Assembly: GCA_900320245.1 (NCBI GenBank) | Contig: ONRP01000015.1 | Coordinates: 1-49,153 of the forward strand | DNA from: an uncultured Prevotellaceae bacterium | GTDB taxonomy: Bacteria; Bacteroidota; Bacteroidia; Bacteroidales; Muribaculaceae | Reading direction: 5' to 3' | DNA length: 49,153 nt | Shown: positions 16,391 to 24,894 of the stretch, in pieces | How the letters are laid out: each line of letters starts with the position of its first letter | Numbering within the stretch: the stretch's first letter is position 1 | Translations under genes and position numbers: made by a program | Notes under the pieces: model-generated | The model's input: only the letters and a program-made list of their open reading frames with translations | Databases searched by the model: none | Told to the model about the DNA's origin: nothing

Positions 16391-17728
16391 TTATTCGTTG
16401 CTTGACTTGATGCCGTGTGATTCCTTAATCTTTAGAACAAAGAATGCACCGGCAACAAGCAAAATCGATGAAACAAACATCATCGTCTTCATTGTCAAGC
16501 CCATTTTTTCAAACACAAACATAAAGCCGAATCCAGCGATGCTGGCCACAATCTGGGGAATGCAGATTGTGCCGTTGAACAGGCCGAGGTAGGTGCCCAT
16601 GTGCGGGTCTCCCTCAAGGGCATTAGTGACAATAGTGAACGGCAGTGCGAGCATGGCGGACCAGGTGCAACCAATCAGGGCATAGGGCAAAATAAGCAGA
16701 TACTGGTTGTGGATAAACGGAATCATGAAGAAACCAATGGCGCCGAGAATAATGCTGACGATATAGGCTGTCTTGCGCTCCTTGAAATAAGGCAGGACGA
16801 TAGCCCACAGCACGGCGGCTACTGATTCCACGCCAAAAACTACGCCCACCCAGTCGCCGGCATCTTGAAATCCAGTGCTCTTGGCATCAGTGGTATTCCA
16901 ACAGGTTTCAGCAAGTGTTCCGGTTGAGTAATTCCACATAAACAGGAATGCGGCCCAACAGAAGAACTGTACGGTTCCCACCTGCCAAAAAGCCGACGGG
17001 GCTTTTTTCAGAAGGTCGAGCATATTGGATTTAGGCTGGTTGCTCTCCAGGTCGGTGTCATCATGATAGAGCCTGAACTCCTCAGGTGGCATTTCTTTAA
17101 CATTGAGACATGTGTAAATGACACACAGGATGAGCACAGCGGCTCCGACATAGAATGCATAGGTCAATGATGCGGGGACTCCTTGGCTGGCATCATTGCT
17201 CACGCCAAAGTAGGTAAGAGCAAAGGGGAGTACAGAGCCTACAACCTGGCCAGCGTTGACCAAGAAACTCTGGATGGAGTAGGCCTTGGTCTTTTGCTTC
17301 TCGTTGACCATATCGCCCACCATCATCTTGAACGGTTGCATTGCCATGTTCAGACTCGTGTCAAGAAGCATCAGGATGACGGTGCCTATCAACATGGCCA
17401 CCCAAAAGACCGAACTCAAACGGCCAGCGTTAGGAAGAAGGCACATCACAAGTACCGAAATAGCGGTTCCCGCAATCAGGTAAGGGATACGACGGCCCAA
17501 CTTGCACCATGTCTTATCGCTCCACTTGCCGACAAACGGCTGGACAATAAGGCCCATCAGAGGTGGCAGAATCCAGAAAAAACTCAGACTCTTAGGATCG
17601 GCTCCCATTGTCTGAAAGATGCGGCTGATATTAGCGGTCTGCAGCGCATAAGCGATTTGTACGCCAAAAAAGCCGAAACTTAAATTAAAGAGTTTCCAAA
17701 AACTCAAATCCGGTTTAGTTTTAATCAT
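16391..17728 (-). CDS. MFS sugar transporter (SLC45-like), probable maltose/maltodextrin importer
   Basis: 445 residues with about 12 membrane segments and no signal peptide; inner membrane. Seen: FGFFGVQIAYALQTAN in the first helix, the GKWSDKTWCKLGRRIPY loop between helices 2 and 3 (typical MFS loop with GRR), MVGDMVNEKQKTKAYS, and GLFNGTICIPQ in the second half. The pattern fits the SLC45/GPH-like sugar symporters common in Bacteroidota. The maltose/maltodextrin substrate is inferred from its operon with malQ and pulA. It is the first gene of that operon, with a LacI-type operator about 120 bases upstream of its start. Confidence 0.88.
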   Translation of the reverse strand: MIKTKPDLSFWKLFNLSFGFFGVQIAYALQTANISRIFQTMGADPKSLSFFWILPPLMGLIVQPFVGKWSDKTWCKLGRRIPYLIAGTAISVLVMCLLPNAGRLSSVFWVAMLIGTVILMLLDTSLNMAMQPFKMMVGDMVNEKQKTKAYSIQSFLVNAGQVVGSVLPFALTYFGVSNDASQGVPASLTYAFYVGAAVLILCVIYTCLNVKEMPPEEFRLYHDDTDLESNQPKSNMLDLLKKAPSAFWQVGTVQFFCWAAFLFMWNYSTGTLAETCWNTTDAKSTGFQDAGDWVGVVFGVESVAAVLWAIVLPYFKERKTAYIVSIILGAIGFFMIPFIHNQYLLILPYALIGCTWSAMLALPFTIVTNALEGDPHMGTYLGLFNGTICIPQIVASIAGFGFMFVFEKMGLTMKTMMFVSSILLVAGAFFVLKIKESHGIKSSNE

Positions 17729-17788
17729 AGTTGTGATATTTTTAGTGTTATTGTAATAGTTTCTACATTTATTGGGTTAAGCACCTAC

Positions 17789-17796
17789 AAAAATAA
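17789..17796 (-). promoter_or_regulatory. -7 element of the MFS-malQ-pulA operon
   Basis: TATTTTTG on the minus strand, 60 bases before the start codon at 17728. No clear TTTG partner is seen at normal spacing, which fits a promoter that needs an activator. Confidence 0.5.
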
Positions 17797-17850
17797 CACA
17801 TTATCCCACGAAATTATTTTAAATAATGTATTCTGTGGGTAAAAAAATAA

Positions 17851-17864
17851 TGTAAACGATTGCA
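17851..17864. promoter_or_regulatory. LacI-family type operator upstream of the MFS-malQ-pulA operon
   Basis: TGTAAACGATTGCA, one base different from the site at 1587-1600, 54 bases upstream of the -7 element. See the amylase operon site for the shared spacing. Confidence 0.6.
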
Positions 17865-17898
17865 TACGGATTCGGGAAACCGTTGCCGGGGGAGGGTG

Positions 17899-18975
17899 TC
17901 AATGGGTGAGCAGGCGGCGTAACGGGCGGGTGAACAGGCGGTTGACAAGCCAGGCGAGTAAGATGTCGATGGGCAGGATAAACAGGGCCAGCAGGTTGGG
18001 CTCTGTGCCGAAGAGATTCTGGCTGACTGTGGTGAGTGCGTCAGTGATGCCGAAGTGACCCAGCACGGGTGCCACCCAGTAGTTGTAGATGAGGGCGGCG
18101 ATGCCTTGCAGCATAAAAATCTCGAAACTGATGTTGCCCAGCCATTGCAATGGCCTGGAGGCCAGCAGGCGGCCGATGAACCCCTCGCGGCGGTCATACA
18201 TGCGGCATCCGACCAGTATCAGGGCCACGGGAACCCACCACACGATGGCATCGCTCCAGGGCAGCAGCGCCTTGTCGGTGGTGCGCAGGGTCCAGATGAT
18301 GGCCGACAGCAGTGCCGCCGATGCCAACTCCATGTCGGTTCCGGTTTTGCTCTGGCCGGCGAGACGCAACTCTTTCAGGCGTGCGAAGCCGTCGGCAAGG
18401 GTGATGCCGATGACGAAGTCAATCAGGCGCACCGGCGGGAACACGTACAATGCGGTGCGGCTATAGTCGTCGCTGCCCGCCAGCACGGCAAAGTCGATAA
18501 CGGCCAGCACGGCGATGATGATGAGTTTGTGGCGCATGCGCATCGGGCGGTACCAGCGTGCCAGCAGCGGATAGCACAGGTAGCAGAACAGCAGGGTGCT
18601 CAGGAACCACGAGAACTTGTTGAGCGAGAAGTAGATAGCGTGCGTCAGTGACCAACTGTGCAGCAGCGTCACGTTGAGTGCCAACGTCAGGGGTTTGACT
18701 TGGAGCAGACCCAACATGGCCATTGCCGACAGCCACATCACCAGGGTGAGCCAGTGGAGCGGGAAGAGTTTCATCGCATGGCGCCAAGCGAAGCCTCGGT
18801 AACCGGTGGCATCAAGGCTTTGCATGGGGTACTTGAATGCCATCAGGAATCCGCTGGCCATCAGGAAAAAGGTCACTCCGGCCCACGTCGCCTCTTCCAA
18901 GCCCGCCACACCCACGTGGAAAACCACGATAACAAGAGCAAAAAAACCTCGCCAGCCGTTGATTGTCTTAATCAT
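17899..18975 (-). CDS. Acyltransferase family 3 membrane protein (OafA-like), copy 2
   Basis: 358 residues, about ten membrane segments. Family 3 acyltransferases move acetyl or other acyl groups onto surface glycans or lipids. N-terminal IKTINGWRGFFALVIVVFHVGVAG carries the R-G and F-H pattern of the family, with His in the first helix; LQWLGNISFEIFMLQ near the C-terminus is the conserved late segment. It is a tandem paralogue of the gene just upstream (same IKTINxWRG start and LQWLGxISFE motif). Its ATG overlaps that gene's stop as ATGA (18972-18975). Given the EPS locus that begins at 20171 on the other strand, glycan decoration is a fair guess. Confidence 0.87.
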   Translation of the reverse strand: MIKTINGWRGFFALVIVVFHVGVAGLEEATWAGVTFFLMASGFLMAFKYPMQSLDATGYRGFAWRHAMKLFPLHWLTLVMWLSAMAMLGLLQVKPLTLALNVTLLHSWSLTHAIYFSLNKFSWFLSTLLFCYLCYPLLARWYRPMRMRHKLIIIAVLAVIDFAVLAGSDDYSRTALYVFPPVRLIDFVIGITLADGFARLKELRLAGQSKTGTDMELASAALLSAIIWTLRTTDKALLPWSDAIVWWVPVALILVGCRMYDRREGFIGRLLASRPLQWLGNISFEIFMLQGIAALIYNYWVAPVLGHFGITDALTTVSQNLFGTEPNLLALFILPIDILLAWLVNRLFTRPLRRLLTH

Positions 18976-20024
18976 GATTGCGTCTTGAATTTAGCGTTTA
19001 GCATTTTGCGCAGTGGGCGCGTGAACACTCGGTTCACAACCCATGCCAGTGGCAGCAGCAACAGCAGGGCGAACCAGGCGAGCCGGTCATAGATGAGCCA
19101 GCCGAAGTGTCCCGCCAGCGGCGAGAGCAGATAGTTGAACAGATGGAAGGCCACGAACTGCAGCACATAGACCTCAAAACTGATGCTTCCCAGCCATTGT
19201 AACGGCCTACACAACAGCAACTTGCCGATGAGGCCTTCGCGGCCGTTGAGCAGGGCGAACACCAGCAGGACGCTCCCTTGTGGAATGAGCCAGATGAGCA
19301 CATCTTCCCACGGCTTGAGCCAAGTGGTGCACACGTTGACGGTGATGGCCACCGCAAGCAGCGCCAGAGCACCCGCTTCGAGCAGGGTGGCCGTGCCGGG
19401 TCCCACGTGGCTGCAACGCTCCTTGAGCCTGTGATACAGGTGGATGAGGATGAGCCCCACGACCACATCGAGCACATGGGACAACGGATTGACGAAAACA
19501 GCCTCGCGGCCCGGGATGTCCAGTGGCAGCAACACGACGGCCAGGACGATAGCGAGCACCAGGGCCAACGCCGCCTTGTAGCGCAGGCGCCACTGGCCCA
19601 GCCAATGGGCCATGAACGGGTAGATGAGGTAGCAGAACAGCAGTGCGCACAGGTACCACGCCACGGGGTTGATGCCGTAGTGGATGTCGTGGGCGGGAAA
19701 CCAGGAATGGATCAGCAGGGCGCTCAATGCCGTCGGCCCCCAGTGGATGTCGGACGGATAATAGACAAGTCCCAAGGCAATCAGCAGCGCGAGGCCCAGC
19801 CAGTGCAGCGGGTAGAGCCTGAGGGCATGGTCGACGGCAAAGCGGCCGTAGCCACCGGGCGTGAGTCTGTCGAACGGATGCCTCATCGCCAGCAGGAAGG
19901 TGCTGGAGATGAAAAAGAAGGTCACACCAGTCACCGCCACGTTCCACATCCAGCCCACGCCGGCATGGAACAGCACCACCGTGACCGCCATGAGTCCTCG
20001 CCAAGAATTGATTGTCTTTATCAT
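18972..20024 (-). CDS. Acyltransferase family 3 membrane protein (OafA-like), copy 1
   Basis: 350 residues, about ten membrane segments. It starts IKTINSWRGLMAVTVVLFHAG with the family Arg and His, then VTFFFISSTFLLAMRHPF, WYLCALLFCYLIYPF, and LQWLGSISFEVYVLQ late in the protein. Paralogue of the gene downstream, with which it is translationally coupled; the pair diverged enough that they may modify different positions. Divergent from the flippase gene, with 146 bases between the starts. No acyl acceptor can be named from the sequence. Confidence 0.87.
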   Translation of the reverse strand: MIKTINSWRGLMAVTVVLFHAGVGWMWNVAVTGVTFFFISSTFLLAMRHPFDRLTPGGYGRFAVDHALRLYPLHWLGLALLIALGLVYYPSDIHWGPTALSALLIHSWFPAHDIHYGINPVAWYLCALLFCYLIYPFMAHWLGQWRLRYKAALALVLAIVLAVVLLPLDIPGREAVFVNPLSHVLDVVVGLILIHLYHRLKERCSHVGPGTATLLEAGALALLAVAITVNVCTTWLKPWEDVLIWLIPQGSVLLVFALLNGREGLIGKLLLCRPLQWLGSISFEVYVLQFVAFHLFNYLLSPLAGHFGWLIYDRLAWFALLLLLPLAWVVNRVFTRPLRKMLNAKFKTQS

Positions 20025-20147
20025 CAGTATTTGTCAGCCCGTTTTTATTCGTCGCCAATGAGGAGGGATGGCAGGGCTTTGCCACATGATTGTGATGCGA
20101 AATTACAAACAATTGACGAAAGAACGAGAAAAAACTCAAATATTTTG

Positions 20148-20155
20148 TATTTTTG
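20148..20155 (+). promoter_or_regulatory. -7 element of the EPS locus
   Basis: TATTTTTG at 20148-20155, 15 bases before ATG 20171. A TTG start at 20153 would lie inside this element, so ATG 20171 is preferred and the leader is very short. Confidence 0.5.
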
Positions 20156-20170
20156 CACCCGCAATCCATA

Positions 20171-21616
20171 ATGTCGACCAACGAACACAATAATAAGACA
20201 GCAAACCGAGGGTCCAAATTCTTGAAAGACATCGGTGTGTATGCTATAGGAAACATCGGCTCCAAGATCATCACGTTCCTGATGGTGCCGATGTATACTC
20301 ATTATATCGAGAAATCAGATTTCGGATATTATGACTTGTGCTTCACCTGGTGCCTGTTGCTCATGCCTTTTGTGACCCTGCAGTTGCGCGACGGCGCTTT
20401 CAGGTTCCTGCTCGACTGTGACGACAGCACCCGTCGACAGAGCATCGTCACCTTTGTGTCGCGTACCATGATTTCGACAACAGTGCTCTCATGCATCATC
20501 ACAGCGGCACTGGCCTTGCTGACCGATATCCAATATTTGGGCTATGCCTTGGGTATGTTGCTGGCCATGTCATTCCAGGAGGTCTACTCTCAGGTTTTCA
20601 GGGGGTTAGGCAACAACCGGGCCTTTGTCATGGTGGGCATCTTGTCGGCATTGGGCATCGGTGCGTTCAGCATCCTCTTTGTCGTTGGACTGGGGTGGGG
20701 TATTAAAGGCATTTTCCTGGCCAATATCATCGCCCGTGTGCTGGCACTCGTGCTTGTCGAGGCCAAGGTGCGGCTGGTGACCCGTAACACCCGTTGGCGT
20801 ATTGACTTCCGTGAGACGGGACGCGAAATCGTGCGTTACACGTTGCCCCTGCTGCCCGGCTCGTTGTGCTGGTGGCTCACGGGTAGCAGTGACCGTCTGT
20901 TTATCAGTCACTTCCTGGGCATTGGAGACAATGGTGTGTATGCCGTGGCCATCCGTTTCACCGGCATCATCAACACACTGGCCATTATCTTCTACCAGGC
21001 ATGGCAGGAAACCGCAATCCTGCAATACCACAGCCCCGACCGTAACCGCTTCTTCTCCAGGATGTTCAACAGTTATATCTTCTTGCTGGTGTTCATCCTT
21101 GTGGGTTATATCTTCTTGTTGAAGGTCAACTATGGCTGGCTGGTGGCACAGTCTTATGGCGAGAGCCTGAATTATATCTATCCGCTGGGCCTGTCGGCCG
21201 CCATCTTCGCCATTGCCGCCTTCTTCGATATGGGTTACCAGTGTGCCAAGGACACCAAGCGCACCCTGCCGGCCATTGTGCTCGCCGCCGTGGTCAACGT
21301 GGTGCTGAATTTTGCGCTGATCAAGCCCCTGGGCGTCTATGGCGTCATCGTCACCCAACTGGTGACCTATCTGGTGCTTGTCATCTACCGCTGGCACGAC
21401 ATGAAACGCTACTTCACACTCAAGATAGACAAGCGCACCGTGGTGCCCGTTGTGGTGATACTGCTGTGTGCCATCCCCTTCTATTTTAATCCGATGAAAT
21501 GGCTTGACATCGTCCTGATGCTTGCCGTCCTGGCAGTGATTGCCTGGGCAGCAGGTAAGGAGTCGCGTGACCTGTTGTTGTCAAAATTCATCAAATCCCG
21601 TGCCGCAACAAAATAA
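20171..21616 (+). CDS. Oligosaccharide/polysaccharide flippase (Wzx type, MOP superfamily)
   Basis: 481 residues from ATG 20171. About 12-14 membrane segments; the start (FLKDIGVYAIGNIGSKIITFLMVPMYTHYI) is typical of RfbX/Wzx proteins. The family turns undecaprenyl-linked repeat units from the inner to the outer face of the inner membrane. Also seen: YTLPLLPGSLCWWLTGSSDR in mid-protein and GVYAVAIRFTGI. It is the first gene of a plus-strand EPS block that continues to 31820; the next gene is 56 bases away. Confidence 0.9.
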   Translation: MSTNEHNNKTANRGSKFLKDIGVYAIGNIGSKIITFLMVPMYTHYIEKSDFGYYDLCFTWCLLLMPFVTLQLRDGAFRFLLDCDDSTRRQSIVTFVSRTMISTTVLSCIITAALALLTDIQYLGYALGMLLAMSFQEVYSQVFRGLGNNRAFVMVGILSALGIGAFSILFVVGLGWGIKGIFLANIIARVLALVLVEAKVRLVTRNTRWRIDFRETGREIVRYTLPLLPGSLCWWLTGSSDRLFISHFLGIGDNGVYAVAIRFTGIINTLAIIFYQAWQETAILQYHSPDRNRFFSRMFNSYIFLLVFILVGYIFLLKVNYGWLVAQSYGESLNYIYPLGLSAAIFAIAAFFDMGYQCAKDTKRTLPAIVLAAVVNVVLNFALIKPLGVYGVIVTQLVTYLVLVIYRWHDMKRYFTLKIDKRTVVPVVVILLCAIPFYFNPMKWLDIVLMLAVLAVIAWAAGKESRDLLLSKFIKSRAATK

Positions 21617-21672
21617 TCGGCGGCATTCCTCGTTATATAATAGTAAAAAAAGAACGCTATTATTACAACCGT

Positions 21673-22479
21673 ATGAAATCAAGATTGTTGATTGTGTTGA
21701 TTGCTGCGGCGACTTTGTTGTCGTGCAATACTAACAAAGAGAACACGCTGGCCTACTTCCGTGACCTGAAAACCCAGGAAATGGGCTCATTGCCTATGCC
21801 TAAGGGCGAATACAAAATCCTCATCCAGCCCGATGACGAACTGGTCATCTCGGTGACCTCGGCGGTTCCCGAGGCTACGGCGGTCTACAACCTGCCGATG
21901 GACAACCCCGCTATCCGCGGCAACCTGCGTATGGCGACCCAGCCCCGCACCCAGACCTATATCGTCGATGAAAAGGGCGACGTGGTGCTGCCCGTGCTGG
22001 GACGTGTCCATGTGGCCGGCAAGACGACCAACGCTATCGCCGAGGAGATTACGGGGATGATTGCACAGAATGTGAAAGACCCGTATGTGAGGGTGGACAT
22101 CGTGAACTTCAGCGTTGACGTGATGGGCGAGGTGCGCGCACCGCAGCGTGTGTTCACCGAGCGCCAGCACTTCACGGTGCTTGACGCGCTGTCGCAGTGC
22201 GGCGACTTGACCGAGTATGCCCAGCGCGACTGTGTGTATGTCATCCGCACCGAGAACGGCAAGCGTGAGTACCACCGCCTGAACCTGAACAGCAGCGATG
22301 TCTTCAACTCGCCTTATTTCTACCTGAAGCAGAACGACGTGATCTATGTTGAGCCGAACAAGATTCGTGTCGACAATTCGAAGTACAACCAGCACAATGC
22401 CTTCAGGCTGTCGGTGACTTCGACCATCGTGAGCGGTGTGTCGGTAATCGCTTCGCTGATCATCGCACTCACCAGGTAG
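21673..22479 (+). CDS. Wza-like outer-membrane polysaccharide export lipoprotein
   Basis: 268 residues. Lipoprotein signal with lipobox LLSC (Cys18). Polysaccharide export domain from about 45 (YKILIQPDDELVISV), with the YIVDEKGDVVLPVLGRVHVAG segment, then an SLBB-like part (VDVMGEVRAPQRVF, FTVLDALSQCGDLTEYAQR). It has a final hydrophobic segment (about 243-265), as in the short Bacteroidota forms. It forms the channel for the chain through the periplasm and outer membrane together with the Wzc-like protein encoded next (61 bases downstream). Confidence 0.92.
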   Translation: MKSRLLIVLIAAATLLSCNTNKENTLAYFRDLKTQEMGSLPMPKGEYKILIQPDDELVISVTSAVPEATAVYNLPMDNPAIRGNLRMATQPRTQTYIVDEKGDVVLPVLGRVHVAGKTTNAIAEEITGMIAQNVKDPYVRVDIVNFSVDVMGEVRAPQRVFTERQHFTVLDALSQCGDLTEYAQRDCVYVIRTENGKREYHRLNLNSSDVFNSPYFYLKQNDVIYVEPNKIRVDNSKYNQHNAFRLSVTSTIVSGVSVIASLIIALTR

Positions 22480-22540
22480 TTAATCGTTAATTGTGTAAGT
22501 TTATTGCCTTGACCCCGGTGCCAAGGTATGGATAAATGAT

Positions 22541-24871
22541 ATGGCAAAATTCAATACTCCTCCCACCGCTCAACAAGAAGAGCAAATCATCGATTTCAGT
22601 GCTTTTGTGCGCAAGTACAAGCGTTACTGGTGGCTCTTTCTGCTGTCATTGATTGCATGCATGACGCTGGCATTCCTCTACCTGAAGTATGCCCAGCGAA
22701 TTTATAACGTCAAGTCGGTAGTGCTGGTAGCCCAGGACGACAACAGTGCCGGAGCCGGTGCCAGCCTGCTCAAGAGCATGAAACTCATGGGCCAGGGCAG
22801 CAAGGTCGATGACGAGATGATTGTTTTCTCGTCCCAGGACCTGTGCACCCAGGTCGTGAAGAGCCTGAAACTGAACCGCACCTATACCGAGCGTAAGCCG
22901 TGGTACATGCCCGACAGGGACCACTACAACAGTTCCCCGGTCGAGGTCATCGCCCCCGAAGAGATGTTTGACACGCTGACGACGGTGCTCAAGTTCAAGA
23001 TTGACCTGGACAAGCAGGGCTTGGCTACAATCAAGGCCACCAATGGCAAAAACGTCCTGGCCGAACTCAAAAGTGCCGCTTTGCCAACAACGGTGAAGAC
23101 GCCTTACGGCGTGTTTGCCGTCCAGACGACCGACCGCTACAAGAGCGGCAAGCCCTGCCACATCACCGCGTCGCTCTACAGCAACCAGTTGAAGGGCGAA
23201 CAACTCAACGGCCGCATCAAGGTGAAACTGGCCAACAAGAAGTCCAACGGTATCAACCTATCGATTGCCGAGAACAACAAGTCGCGCGGTATCGACATCC
23301 TGAATATGCTCATGGACCTGTACAACGAGCGCGGACAACAGGAGAAAGACGAACAGGCCATCAACACCGCCAAGTTCATCGACGAGCGCCTGGCCATCAT
23401 CTACAAGGGTCTGACCGGCAGCGAGGCCGAAATCGAGGCCTACAAGCGCAGCCACAAGATTGTCGATCCCGAGTTGCAGGTCAAGTCGGCCGTCACCAAG
23501 CAGGAGTTGAGCGACCGCGCCATCATCAAACTGGAAACCGACCGCCAGTTGCTGGGTATGGTCAAGGACTTTGTGAGCAATCCCGCCAACAGGCACAGTT
23601 ACATCCCCTTTGAGGTCGACTCGAGTGCCGCCACGGCATCGATCAAGGCCTACAACAACCTGCTGGCCCAGCGCATGGAACTCCAGCAGTCGGCCCAGGG
23701 CGACAACATCGCCCTCAAGCAACTCGACCAGCAGATTGATGCCATGCATGCCAATGTGCTGCAGGGTATCAACAGTTCCATCCGTGGCGTCGAACTGCAG
23801 TTGAGCAAGGTGCGCGGCGCTGCCAATGCCACCGCCGGCGACCTGAGCCGTGTTCCCACCGAGGAGCGAGAGGCGCGTGAACTGATGCGTCAACAGGGCA
23901 TCCAGAACACGCTCTACACTTTCCTGCTCGAGAAACGCGAGGAGAATGCCCTGGTGCTGGCCGCCACCACGCCCAAGGGCAAGATCGTGGACCATGCCTA
24001 TGCCCAGAACACGCCTATCAGCCCCAACAGGATGATAACCCTGGCCATGGCACTGATGGCAGGCCTCATCCTGCCGTTGCTGCTGGTTTACCTCAAGGAC
24101 CTGTTTACCACCAAGTTCTCCAACCAGGAGGAACTCGAGGAGATTTCTCAGGTGCCGTTCATCGGTCATATCCACCACAATCGTCACAACACCCAACTGG
24201 TGGTCAAGGAGGGCAAGACCTCGGCCATTGTCGAGTTGTTCCGCTATGTGCGCAACAACCTGCAGTTCCTGCTCAACAAGGAGGACGACAAGGTCATCTT
24301 GGTCACCAGCAGCGTCAGTGGCGAGGGCAAGTCGTTCATCAGCACCAACATTGCCTCGTCGTTCGCCCTGCTGGGCAAGCGTGTGGCCCTAGTCGGCATG
24401 GATATCCGCTCGCCCAAGTTGGCCACGATGCTCAACCTCGAGGAGGTGCCTGGCGTGACTTCTTACCTGTCGCGCAGCGATGTCACCCTCGACCAGATTG
24501 CACAACCCTGTGCCGAGGTCAAGGGCCTCGACGTGTTTGTCGGTGGTGCCATTCCGCCCAACCCGTCGGAGTTGCTGCTGGGTGACCGTGTGAAGGACAT
24601 GTTCCGTGACCTGCGCGAGCAGTACGACGTCATCATCGTCGACTCGGCGCCGGTGGCTCAGGTGAGCGACAGTTTCGCGCTGGACAAGTACAGCAATGCT
24701 ACCGTCTATGTGACGCGCGCCAACTACACGCGCCGCAACCTCATCAAGTTCATGAACCGCATCGCTGCCAACAAGCAGTTGAAGAACATGTGCGTCGTCT
24801 TGAACGACACCAAGCCCAGCAACGACAACACCTACGGCTACGGCATTGGTAACAACAAGGACGAGGACTAA
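22541..24871 (+). CDS. Wzc-like polysaccharide co-polymerase with BY-kinase domain
   Basis: 776 residues. Two membrane segments (about 30-50 and 497-517) flank a long periplasmic Wzz/GNVR domain with coiled-coil regions. The cytosolic C-terminal domain is a bacterial tyrosine kinase: Walker A SSVSGEGKSF with K597, Walker A' ALVGMDIRSPK, Walker B VIIVDSAPV. The C-terminal tail has few tyrosines (NTYGYG only), fewer than the usual cluster, so cycling by autophosphorylation may be limited. It controls chain length and export with the Wza-like partner. Confidence 0.93.
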   Translation: MAKFNTPPTAQQEEQIIDFSAFVRKYKRYWWLFLLSLIACMTLAFLYLKYAQRIYNVKSVVLVAQDDNSAGAGASLLKSMKLMGQGSKVDDEMIVFSSQDLCTQVVKSLKLNRTYTERKPWYMPDRDHYNSSPVEVIAPEEMFDTLTTVLKFKIDLDKQGLATIKATNGKNVLAELKSAALPTTVKTPYGVFAVQTTDRYKSGKPCHITASLYSNQLKGEQLNGRIKVKLANKKSNGINLSIAENNKSRGIDILNMLMDLYNERGQQEKDEQAINTAKFIDERLAIIYKGLTGSEAEIEAYKRSHKIVDPELQVKSAVTKQELSDRAIIKLETDRQLLGMVKDFVSNPANRHSYIPFEVDSSAATASIKAYNNLLAQRMELQQSAQGDNIALKQLDQQIDAMHANVLQGINSSIRGVELQLSKVRGAANATAGDLSRVPTEEREARELMRQQGIQNTLYTFLLEKREENALVLAATTPKGKIVDHAYAQNTPISPNRMITLAMALMAGLILPLLLVYLKDLFTTKFSNQEELEEISQVPFIGHIHHNRHNTQLVVKEGKTSAIVELFRYVRNNLQFLLNKEDDKVILVTSSVSGEGKSFISTNIASSFALLGKRVALVGMDIRSPKLATMLNLEEVPGVTSYLSRSDVTLDQIAQPCAEVKGLDVFVGGAIPPNPSELLLGDRVKDMFRDLREQYDVIIVDSAPVAQVSDSFALDKYSNATVYVTRANYTRRNLIKFMNRIAANKQLKNMCVVLNDTKPSNDNTYGYGIGNNKDED

Positions 24872-24894
24872 TCCCGCATAAGGTTCTGCTGTAG

